Positions 7,793 through 13,895 of a stretch of 14,009 bases of DNA are shown piece after piece. Location of the stretch: assembly GCA_903929925.1 (NCBI GenBank), contig CAIYWO010000402.1:1-14009 (forward strand). Reading direction: 5' to 3'. A model generated the notes under the pieces. It had not been told where the DNA came from. It saw only the letters and a list, made by a program, of their open reading frames with translations, and searched no databases. A program made the translations under genes and the position numbers. Within the stretch, counting starts at the first letter, position 1. Each line of letters starts with the position of its first letter. This DNA comes from an uncultured beta proteobacterium (GTDB lineage Bacteria; Pseudomonadota; Gammaproteobacteria; Burkholderiales; Burkholderiaceae_B).

Positions 7793-8266
7793 ATGGCTGT
7801 TTCTAAAGCGTTCGTTAAGCCCATGACACGTGAAGACGTGACGGATTTAATCTATTCGGCAAAAATTCAAAAAGGCATCAAATGGGCTGACGTGGCCAAG
7901 AAGCTCAAGGTCTCGAAAGAGTGGGCGACTGCCGCTTGCCTGGGCCAGATGACCCTGACCAAGCCTCAGGCCTTGATCATCGGCAAGACCTTCGGTCTGT
8001 CGCTCGAGGCGATCAAGCTGTTGCAAGTCGTGCCTTACAAAGGTTCGTTGCGCAGTTCGGTACCCACCGATCCACTGATCTACCGCTGGTACGAAATCGT
8101 GAGCGTGTACGGCACCACGATCAAAGAACTGATTCATGAAGAGTTCGGTGACGGCATCATGAGCGCGATCGACTTTTCAATGGACATCAAGCGTCAGCCC
8201 GATCCAAACGGCGACCGCGTCAATGTCGTGCTGTCGGGTAAGTTCTTGCCCTATAAGACTTACTAA
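7793..8266 (+). CDS. cynS: Cyanase (cyanate hydratase)
   Basis: A 157-residue cytoplasmic enzyme that converts cyanate and bicarbonate into ammonia and two CO2 through carbamate; the family is a decamer. The N-terminal part (about 12-80) is a helix-turn-helix-like fold (WADVAKKLKVSKEWATAACL). The C-terminal catalytic part has PTDPLIYRWYEIV and the later GIMSAIDFSMD. The three catalytic residues are present as Arg98, Glu101 and Ser124, matching Arg96, Glu99 and Ser122 of the E. coli enzyme (156 residues). AAGGAGAT ends 6 bases ahead of the ATG. As last gene of a sigma-54 operon with an ABC importer, it supplies nitrogen from imported cyanate and removes a toxic carbamoylating agent. No carbonic anhydrase (cynT) or LysR regulator (cynR) is adjacent. 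Confidence 0.97.
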   Translation: MAVSKAFVKPMTREDVTDLIYSAKIQKGIKWADVAKKLKVSKEWATAACLGQMTLTKPQALIIGKTFGLSLEAIKLLQVVPYKGSLRSSVPTDPLIYRWYEIVSVYGTTIKELIHEEFGDGIMSAIDFSMDIKRQPDPNGDRVNVVLSGKFLPYKTY

Positions 8267-8285
8267 GTCCCTACCGCTGTCAGGG

Positions 8286-8305
8286 GGTGGGGTCGTGGCC
8301 CCACC
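8286..8305 (+). terminator. GC-rich hairpin after cynS
   Basis: A 7-base stem, GGTGGGG/CCCCACC, closes a 6-base loop 20 bases after the cyanase stop. The following TTGTCC is a poor T-run, so alone it would be a weak terminator or an mRNA 3' stabiliser. Confidence 0.5.
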
Positions 8306-8316
8306 TTGTCCGGTAC

Positions 8317-8337
8317 ACTAACGGATCGTTAGTTTTT
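8317..8337 (+). terminator. Hairpin with T-run ending the cyanate operon (or operator-like palindrome)
   Basis: ACTAACG-GAT-CGTTAGT forms a 7-base perfect stem directly followed by T's (8333-8337), giving the form of an intrinsic terminator on the + strand. The symmetric AACG...CGTT core also resembles operators of TetR-type repressors, and it lies 35 bases ahead of the next gene's start. Confidence 0.55.
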
Positions 8338-8371
8338 GTCATCCGTTTGTTTAACGTTGGACATCCCTTAC

Positions 8372-9625
8372 ATGGCAAGTCACACCACCCACGGCCAGCA
8401 GATTATGGAATGGTCTGAGCGCATCGCGGCGTTCAGCGAACCCGCTTGGGCTGAAAAAGGCCAACTCACGGTTACCTACCTAACACCCGCCCATCTCCAG
8501 ACCGCACAAGCGCTCAGACAACTGATGCAAGAGGCCGGCTTTGACGAGGTCTCGACCGATGCTGTGGGTAACGTCGTGGGTCGCTACCACGGCGCAGATG
8601 CGGCGGCGCCAGCGCTACTGACCGGGTCGCATTTCGACACGGTTCGCAACGGCGGCAAGTATGACGGGCGGCTTGGCATTTTGGTGCCGATCGTTGTGGT
8701 GGGCGAGCTCGCCAAACAGAAAAAGCGTTTGCCCTACGGCATTGAAGTCGTTGGCTTCTCTGAAGAAGAAGGCCAGCGCTATCGCGCCACGTTTCTGTCG
8801 TCTGGTGCACTGACTGGTAGTTTTGATCCGGCCTGGCTTGATCAGCTTGATCCAAACGGTGTATCGATGCGCCAAGCCATGGTTGACGCAGGTTTGCCTG
8901 GCACGGTTGAGTCGATTAAGGCGCTGACGCGCGATCCAAAAAAGTATCTCGGTTTTGTAGAAGTCCATATAGAGCAAGGCCCAGTGCTTTGCGAGAAACA
9001 ATTGCCGCTCGGTATTGTCACTTCGATTAACGCCGGTGTGCGAGCAACCTGCAAAATTACCGGTACTGCTGCTCATGCCGGCACAACTCCCATGTCGATG
9101 CGCGAAGACGCCTTGCTCGCTGCCGCGGAAATCAGTTTGATGGCAGAGCATCGTGCCAAAGCAGAAGAGGGCAGCGTCGCCACCGTTGGCCAGATGCAAG
9201 TGCCTGGCGGCTCGATCAATGTGATTCCAGGCGAGTGTGTCTTCACGCTCGATATGCGTGCGCCAACCGACCCACAACGTGACGGCTTGGTGAATGACAT
9301 CGTGCAGGCGGCCAAGCAGATTGCGAAGCGCCGCGGTGTGCAGTTTGAATACAACGAAGTCATGCGCGCGAGCGCAGCACCGTCGGATCCCGCTTGGCAA
9401 GCCCGTTGGGAACGTGCTGTCACAAAAATTGGGCAGCCCCTCTTTAAGCTCAATAGCGGTGCTGGCCACGACGCGATGAAACTGCACACCATCATGCCGC
9501 AAGCGATGTTGTTTGTGCGCGGTGGCAATCGCGGTATTAGCCATAACCCTTTAGAAATCATTACTGCAGAAGATGCGGAATTCGCTACCCAAGCATTTAT
9601 CGCTTTGCTCGACGAAATCAACTAA
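8372..9625 (+). CDS. Allantoate amidohydrolase / N-carbamoyl-L-amino-acid hydrolase (M20 family)
   Basis: A 417-residue zinc-dependent amidase of the AllC/HyuC/beta-ureidopropionase group, which removes the carbamoyl (ureido) group to release ammonia and CO2. The metal site is complete: His87 (GSHFDTV), Asp98 (KYDGRLG), the EEE stretch at 131-133, His199 (EVHIEQG) and His391 (ISHNP). Group motifs INVIPG, MRAP and SGAGHDAM are present, as is the dimerisation-domain motif AAHAGTTPM. The ATG at 8372 is chosen over a TTG at 8336 that lies inside the terminator T-run; its only ribosome-site candidate, TTGGA (8357-8361), is weak. A second M20 gene follows after 2 bases. The sequence does not tell allantoate from carbamoyl-amino acids or ureidopropionate; no allantoinase or dihydropyrimidinase is visible. 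Confidence 0.85.
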   Translation: MASHTTHGQQIMEWSERIAAFSEPAWAEKGQLTVTYLTPAHLQTAQALRQLMQEAGFDEVSTDAVGNVVGRYHGADAAAPALLTGSHFDTVRNGGKYDGRLGILVPIVVVGELAKQKKRLPYGIEVVGFSEEEGQRYRATFLSSGALTGSFDPAWLDQLDPNGVSMRQAMVDAGLPGTVESIKALTRDPKKYLGFVEVHIEQGPVLCEKQLPLGIVTSINAGVRATCKITGTAAHAGTTPMSMREDALLAAAEISLMAEHRAKAEEGSVATVGQMQVPGGSINVIPGECVFTLDMRAPTDPQRDGLVNDIVQAAKQIAKRRGVQFEYNEVMRASAAPSDPAWQARWERAVTKIGQPLFKLNSGAGHDAMKLHTIMPQAMLFVRGGNRGISHNPLEIITAEDAEFATQAFIALLDEIN

Positions 9626-9627
9626 TC

Positions 9628-10875
9628 ATGACGACATCTAACAAGACCCAGCTCTACGCCAAGCTCGATCAATGGATCGACGCACACTTTGATGAGCAGG
9701 TGAAGTTCCTGCAAAAAGTGATTCAAGTCCCCACCGACACACCGCCCGGTAACAACACACCCCATGCCCTGCATGTGGCTGAGCTGGTCAAGAGTTATGG
9801 GATGCAAGCAGAGCCCCACGCCGTGCCTGAAGCCGTCGTGCGAGAGGCAGGCCTTGAATCTATTACGAACTTGATTATCAAGCGCCAGTACGGGCAGGGC
9901 GGCAAGACGCTTGCTTTGAATGCACACGGCGATGTGGTCCCCCCAGGTGACGGTTGGACCTATCCACCCTATGCAGGTGAGATACACGACGGTCGTATCT
10001 ACGGTCGCGCTGCAGCCGTTAGCAAGTGTGATTTTTCGACTTACATCTTTGCAGTGCGTGCCCTCGAGGCGCTCGGAGCGGACCTGAAAGGTCGTATCGA
10101 ATTGCAATTTACGTACGACGAAGAGTTCGGCGGCGAGCTCGGACCAGGCTGGTTGCTCAAGAACAAGCTCACAAAGCCTGATCTGGCGATTGCCGCGGGC
10201 TTTAGCTACCAGATCATCACGGCCCACAACGGTTGCTTGCAGTTTGAAGTGACGGTCAATGGCAAGATGGGCCATGCTGCCGTGCCAACCTCTGGTGTCG
10301 ATGCGTTGCAAGCCGCCGTCAAAATCATGAACGCACTGTATGGCTTAAACGAGACCTACAAGTCGATCAAGAGCACGGTGCCCGGCATCAATCATCCTTA
10401 CCTGAACATCGGTTTGATTTCCGGCGGCACAAACACCAACGTGATCCCAGGCAAAGTGGTCCTCAAGCTTGATCGCCGCATGATTCCTGAAGAGGATCCC
10501 GCGCAGGTCGAGCAAAGCATACGTGACACGATCGATGCGGTGTGGAAGCAAATCCCCGGCATTACTGCCGAGACCAAGCGTATTTTGTTGGCCCGTGCGT
10601 TAAAGCCGCTACCCGGCAGCACAGAGCTCGTAGCTGCTTTGCAGCAACACGCAAAAGAAGAGTTCGGTGAGGCGATCCCCGCCTGCGGCACACCGCTTTA
10701 TGCCGATGCCCGTTTGTATTGCGAAGCTGGGATTCCGGTGGTCTTGTATGGTGCCGGCCCACGCACTGTGGAAGAGAGCCGTGCCAAGCAACCCGATGAG
10801 CGCTTAGAGCTTGAAGATTTGCGCCGCGCAACCAAAGTGATCGCGCGGACTTGTCTGGATATGATGAGTGCTTAA
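9628..10875 (+). CDS. M20-fold hydrolase homologue with a degenerate metal site
   Basis: A 415-residue protein of the ArgE/DapE/M20 fold: a catalytic domain with a dimerisation lid at about 195-315 (NGCLQFEVTVNGKMGHAAVP). The expected NAHGDVVPPGDGW is intact (His100, Asp102), as is the catalytic Glu pair in TYDEEFGG (165-166). Three other usual metal ligands are not: the bridging Asp of GRGA-D-MK is Val131 (GRAAAVSKCDF), the Glu of GEPT is Phe192 (AAGFSYQ), and the final His of AHxPDE is Lys387 (RAKQPDE). It may bind a single metal, use a shifted ligand such as Asp135, or be a non-catalytic partner. It starts 2 bases after the intact carbamoyl hydrolase, so the two are surely co-translated. 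The substrate is unknown; deacylase or dipeptidase labels would be guesses. Confidence 0.75.
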   Translation: MTTSNKTQLYAKLDQWIDAHFDEQVKFLQKVIQVPTDTPPGNNTPHALHVAELVKSYGMQAEPHAVPEAVVREAGLESITNLIIKRQYGQGGKTLALNAHGDVVPPGDGWTYPPYAGEIHDGRIYGRAAAVSKCDFSTYIFAVRALEALGADLKGRIELQFTYDEEFGGELGPGWLLKNKLTKPDLAIAAGFSYQIITAHNGCLQFEVTVNGKMGHAAVPTSGVDALQAAVKIMNALYGLNETYKSIKSTVPGINHPYLNIGLISGGTNTNVIPGKVVLKLDRRMIPEEDPAQVEQSIRDTIDAVWKQIPGITAETKRILLARALKPLPGSTELVAALQQHAKEEFGEAIPACGTPLYADARLYCEAGIPVVLYGAGPRTVEESRAKQPDERLELEDLRRATKVIARTCLDMMSA

Positions 10876-11858
10876 TCCGCGGTGATGTTCTTCTCGCGGA
10901 TCACGCGGGTCCATTTTGCGATGTCTTTTTGCAAGAGGGCTTGCAGTTCCGCGGGGGAGGACGCTGCAGGCAAGGTGCCCGAGTTCAGCAAACGCTCTTT
11001 GACTGCCGGTGTCTCGAGTGCTCTCTTAAGTGCTTGACCCACACGGTTGGTGTCCTCTGCGGACATGCCCTTGGGGCCAAACAGTGCATACCAGTTGTCT
11101 GAGTCCACACCCTCAATACCAACTTCTTTAAAAGTCTTCACATCCGGCAGCAAGGGGTGGCGCTGTTCAGCGGCCATCGCGATCGGCTTTAGGCGGCCTG
11201 CGCGCACGTGCCCGATCAGGCCGGGTACATCACCAAAGAATCCATCCACATGGCCTGCCATCACGTCGGTGATTGCAGGCGCTGCGCCTTTGTAAGGGAC
11301 ATCCACCAACTGCGCTTTGGTGATATCGGCTAAGAGCTCGCCCGCCAAATGCGGCACACTGCCGCGACCCGAGGACGCAAGCGGCGTGCGCTGCTTCTTT
11401 GCATTTGCAACAAAGTCAGCAGGACCTGTTGCTGGATTCTTGGGGTTGACCACCAAGAGCTCGTCGTTGCGTACCACGACAGAAATAGAAGTCAGATCTG
11501 TGACGGGGTTATAGGGTAGATTTTTGTAAAGCCCTGGATTGATCGCCACCGCACCGGCGCTGCTCAGCCACAGCACGCTGCCATCTGCAGGTGCTTTAGA
11601 GACGTATTCTGCGGCGATGATACCGTTACCACCGGCTTTGCTCTCGACGACAACTGTTGCGCCAAGCTCTTTGCCCAAGGCCTCGCTGATTGTGCGTGCC
11701 ACGAAGTCGACCGGCCCACCTGGTGGGAAAGCGACAACCAAGCGTACCGACTTGCCGGTGCCTTGTGCATGGGTGGGTAGTGCGCCAACTGAGGCTGCCA
11801 CCAGTGTTGCAGCAAGTAAGCTGCGGCGAAGTAAAGCTGTTTTTGAAAGGTGTTTCAT
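10872..11858 (-). CDS. Orphan TctC/Bug-family periplasmic binding protein
   Basis: A 328-residue tripartite-tricarboxylate-type binding protein (Bug family), which binds carboxylates or related small polar molecules in the periplasm. The signal peptide is clear: basic KHLSKTALLRR, a hydrophobic core, and cleavage after THA near residue 31. The mature start VRLVVAFPPGGPVDFVAR (38-55) is the family hallmark. The ATG at 11858 is preferred to an upstream in-frame start at 11903 because GGAG lies 8 bases ahead and the signal peptide begins there; the longer form would run into the SDR gene. No TctA or TctB membrane partner is in the window, as is usual for the expanded Bug genes of Burkholderiales. 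It is last in a minus-strand unit after an SDR and a lactonase-like amidohydrolase, suggesting it binds their substrate or its acid. Confidence 0.88.
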   Translation of the reverse strand: MKHLSKTALLRRSLLAATLVAASVGALPTHAQGTGKSVRLVVAFPPGGPVDFVARTISEALGKELGATVVVESKAGGNGIIAAEYVSKAPADGSVLWLSSAGAVAINPGLYKNLPYNPVTDLTSISVVVRNDELLVVNPKNPATGPADFVANAKKQRTPLASSGRGSVPHLAGELLADITKAQLVDVPYKGAAPAITDVMAGHVDGFFGDVPGLIGHVRAGRLKPIAMAAEQRHPLLPDVKTFKEVGIEGVDSDNWYALFGPKGMSAEDTNRVGQALKRALETPAVKERLLNSGTLPAASSPAELQALLQKDIAKWTRVIREKNITAD

Positions 11859-11893
11859 TTGTAGTTCTCCAGTCTCATTTTTTTGATGTGTGC

Positions 11894-12700
11894 TTAGCCG
11901 CAACGAACCGACATGCCACCATCGACAATCAATTCAGTACCTGTCACAAAGCGTGCTTCGTCTGAAGCCAGGTAGAGCGCTGCATTTGCGGTGTCACGAC
12001 CATCACCCATGAAGGGTAGTGGGATACGCGCCTGGCGTTGTTCCAGAAGCTTGGCGACATCACCGCCTGCGCGTTGGCCGGCCAGTCGGCTCTCGACCAT
12101 CGGCGTATGCAGTTGACCAGGCACAATGGTGTTCACGCGAATGCCTTTCTTGGCGTACTGCACGGCAACGACGCGTGAGAGTTGAATCACACCCGCCTTG
12201 GTGGCGGCATACGCGACTTGCGCTGAGCCCGTCCAACGAATGCCCGAGGTTGACGCGAGATTAATAATCGCGCCTGAACCTTGTTTTTCCATGATCGGCA
12301 AGACGTACTTGCAGGTTAGGAAGACGCTCTTTAAGTTCGTGTCGACTTGCGAATCCCAAACGTCTTCGGCCATCTCAACTGGGCCGCCGGCGGCAGAGCC
12401 ACCGACGTTATTGACCAGGACATCGATACGCCCATACCGCTTCATGCAGGCCTCCACCGCGTCTGAAATACTCTTGCTGCTTGTCACATCGCAAAAGCCT
12501 GTCTCGATCGTGCCAGCGACAGCGGTCACGCGCTCGATCGTTTCTTTCATCCGATCCAAATCGCGATCCACACCAAAAATCTGTGCGCCTTCTTCCGCAA
12601 AGCGAGTGGCTGTGGCGCGGCCATTCCCCCAGCCGGGGCCGACAGAGCCGGCACCAAAAATCAAAGCAATTTTTCCTGCAAGACGTCCTGAGGCTGACAT
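11894..12700 (-). CDS. Short-chain dehydrogenase/reductase (SDR), NAD-type
   Basis: A 268-residue classical SDR. The nucleotide motif is GAGSVGPGWGNG (16-27), a glycine-rich loop longer than the usual TGxxxGxG. The acidic Asp45 at the end of the second strand (FGVDRD) predicts NAD(H) preference. The catalytic set is Asn98 (NNVGG), Ser150 (INLAST), Tyr164 and Lys168 (YAATK). The C-terminus has GTELIVDGGMS. AAGGA lies about 8 bases ahead of the ATG. The stop of the lactonase-like gene is 13 bases upstream, and the TctC-type gene starts 35 bases downstream, so these form one operon. In this setting it could oxidise a sugar or alcohol to a lactone or keto-acid that the amidohydrolase then processes, but the substrate cannot be read from the sequence. 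Confidence 0.88.
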   Translation of the reverse strand: MSASGRLAGKIALIFGAGSVGPGWGNGRATATRFAEEGAQIFGVDRDLDRMKETIERVTAVAGTIETGFCDVTSSKSISDAVEACMKRYGRIDVLVNNVGGSAAGGPVEMAEDVWDSQVDTNLKSVFLTCKYVLPIMEKQGSGAIINLASTSGIRWTGSAQVAYAATKAGVIQLSRVVAVQYAKKGIRVNTIVPGQLHTPMVESRLAGQRAGGDVAKLLEQRQARIPLPFMGDGRDTANAALYLASDEARFVTGTELIVDGGMSVRCG

Positions 12701-12713
12701 GATTGAATCCTTT

Positions 12714-13580
12714 TTAAGCAGAAAAACGATAGAGGCGCATAGGGTTGTCGACCATCAGCTGGTGCAAGACATCCGGCTTCGGTGCGATCTGTGCCAAGGC
12801 ACTGACCAAGACGCCGTCGTCTGGCACGTGCGTGTGATTCGGATGTGGCCAGTCGGAGCCCCAAACACAGCGGTCTGGGTAGTTGCGCATGAGGTAGCGT
12901 GCAAAGGGGACGCCGTCCGGGTAGGGCGGGTTCGGGTCGATGCGATCGATACCGCTTACTTTGACCATAAAGCCGGGCAGCTCAAGCAGACGACAGAAAT
13001 CCTGAAAATGCGCGTGTTCTGTACCAAGCTTTGCATCCACACGCCCCATGTGATCCATCACGACCGGCACAGCCGATTGCTTGAGGAGCGGCATCAAGTC
13101 TTTTGCGTACTGGGCATGTAATTGCAATTGCATGTGCATGCCAAGCGGTTCGAGGCGTTTGGTGAACGCAATGATTTGTTCTGGTGTTTCGTGCACCTTG
13201 TAGCCGGGCATGAAATGAAACCGCACCCCCCGGAACCCGACGCTCGCCAAACGCTTGAGCTCGGCGTCCGACACATCGACTTGCACCAGCGCGACACCCA
13301 GGTAACGGCCTTTGGCGGCAATCATCGCGTCTTCGACGACGCTGTTATCAAAACCATGGAGTAAGGTGTTGACGATCACACAGCGATCAATCCCCATTTT
13401 TTTATGCCAGGCAAACAAGGCCTCTTTGGGGGCGTCGACCGGCGTAAAGCCGCGTGACTCCGCGTACGGAAACTTGTCACTCGGGCCAAACACATGGACA
13501 TGTGAGTCGGTCGACCCGGTTGGCAGCTGGATGGTGGCGGCCGATGGCTCGCGCTTATAGGTCAGAATGGGTTCACTCAT
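12714..13580 (-). CDS. Amidohydrolase-superfamily lactonase-like enzyme (Amidohydro_2, LigI/COG3618 type)
   Basis: A 288-residue TIM-barrel hydrolase. Motifs in order are DSHVHVFGP (His27, His29), FRGVRFHF (about 116-123), MDHMGR (His177) and WGSDWPHPN (Asp243). This set matches 2-pyrone-4,6-dicarboxylate lactonase LigI (His31, His33, His180, Asp248), whose family often works without metal on lactones. Known relatives include galactarolactone isomerase, sulfomuconolactone hydrolase and L-fuconolactonase, so lactone hydrolysis is the best guess and the exact lactone is unknown. The ATG at 13580 has AGGGAAG about 11 bases upstream. It is first gene of the minus-strand operon with an SDR and a TctC-type binder; an SDR with a lactonase is the usual pairing for oxidative sugar catabolism. 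Confidence 0.83.
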   Translation of the reverse strand: MSEPILTYKREPSAATIQLPTGSTDSHVHVFGPSDKFPYAESRGFTPVDAPKEALFAWHKKMGIDRCVIVNTLLHGFDNSVVEDAMIAAKGRYLGVALVQVDVSDAELKRLASVGFRGVRFHFMPGYKVHETPEQIIAFTKRLEPLGMHMQLQLHAQYAKDLMPLLKQSAVPVVMDHMGRVDAKLGTEHAHFQDFCRLLELPGFMVKVSGIDRIDPNPPYPDGVPFARYLMRNYPDRCVWGSDWPHPNHTHVPDDGVLVSALAQIAPKPDVLHQLMVDNPMRLYRFSA

Positions 13581-13642
13581 GTTGCTGAAGGCTTCCCTTG
13601 TCTCGGTTTGCGGCGGGGTCTTTGTGCCCCGTCATGCGGCCT

Positions 13643-13671
13643 ATTTTGACACGCAGGCGAGCTTGTTTCAC
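13643..13671 (-). promoter_or_regulatory. Candidate sigma-70 promoter for the minus-strand lactonase/SDR/TctC operon
   Basis: On the minus strand, GTGAAA (complement of 13666-13671) and CAAAAT (complement of 13643-13648) are separated by 17 bases, each matching its consensus at 4 of 6 positions. This would give a leader of about 55 bases. It is a weak call made on spacing and position. Confidence 0.3.
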
Positions 13672-13690
13672 TGCGGAAATGCCAAAAAAA

Positions 13691-13699
13691 TGCTAGAAT
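13691..13699 (+). promoter_or_regulatory. Extended -10 promoter of the tRNA gene
   Basis: TGCTAGAAT combines the extended TGn with TAGAAT, a 5 of 6 match to the -10 consensus, 53 bases ahead of the tRNA. No good -35 is present at 17 bases (CTGCGG), as tolerated with extended -10 elements. The predicted start is near 13706. Confidence 0.5.
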
Positions 13700-13723
13700 T
13701 TTGGTCTTTGGTGTGCAGTAATC

Positions 13724-13738
13724 TGCCTTTTCAAGGCA
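13724..13738 (+). other. Small hairpin in the tRNA precursor leader
   Basis: TGCCTT-TTC-AAGGCA forms a 6-base stem between the predicted start and the tRNA 5' end, 14 bases ahead of the mature tRNA. It may influence 5' processing; no T-run follows. Confidence 0.35.
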
Positions 13739-13752
13739 AAATCGCCCCAAAT

Positions 13753-13829
13753 GGCGCATTAGCTCAGCCGGTTAGAGCGACGGAATCATAATCCGCAGGT
13801 CCCCTGTTCGAATCAGGGATGCGCCACCA
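13753..13829 (+). tRNA. tRNA with CAU anticodon, probably elongator tRNA-Met
   Basis: The 77-base gene folds cleanly. The acceptor stem is GGCGCAT/ATGCGCC (7 pairs), the D-stem GCTC/GAGC, and the anticodon stem ACGGA/TCCGC with a single A-C mismatch at its outer end. The loop ATCATAA places CAT at 13787-13789. The variable loop is AGGTC, and the T-arm is CCCTG-TTCGAAT-CAGGG. The discriminator is A and CCA is encoded. The paired first base and the absence of three G-C pairs in the anticodon stem rule out initiator tRNA. CAU could also be the lysidine-modified Ile tRNA that reads AUA; elongator Met is favoured but not proven. Confidence 0.93.
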
Positions 13830-13895
13830 AGTACCTCCTCAAGTAGAAGAGCCTCCAGAAGTCGTTTGGTTTTTGCGTCTTAAGGTGAAATCAAA

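Noticed and set aside
8357..8371. Sigma-54-like TTGGACATCCCTTAC ahead of the carbamoyl hydrolase gene
   Set aside because: The spacing between the two elements is one base short, the GC is replaced by AC, and it abuts the start codon, leaving no leader.
8615..9544. Minus-strand open frame of 309 codons across the carbamoyl hydrolase gene
   Set aside because: It lies fully antisense to a gene with intact catalytic motifs. Its translation shows no recognisable domain, and it has no ribosome site or operon context.
9622..10311. Minus-strand open frame of 229 codons opposite the second M20 gene
   Set aside because: It is antisense to a continuous, recognisable M20 fold, with no motif of its own.
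12198..13121. Plus-strand open frame of 307 codons across the SDR and lactonase genes
   Set aside because: It spans two well-supported minus-strand genes, and its translation has no domain signature.
13646..13651. Perfect -35 hexamer TTGACA on the + strand ahead of the tRNA
   Set aside because: No -10-like hexamer lies at 16-18 bases (the sequence there is around TTTCACTGC). The real -10 candidate is 42 bases downstream, so the match is probably chance.
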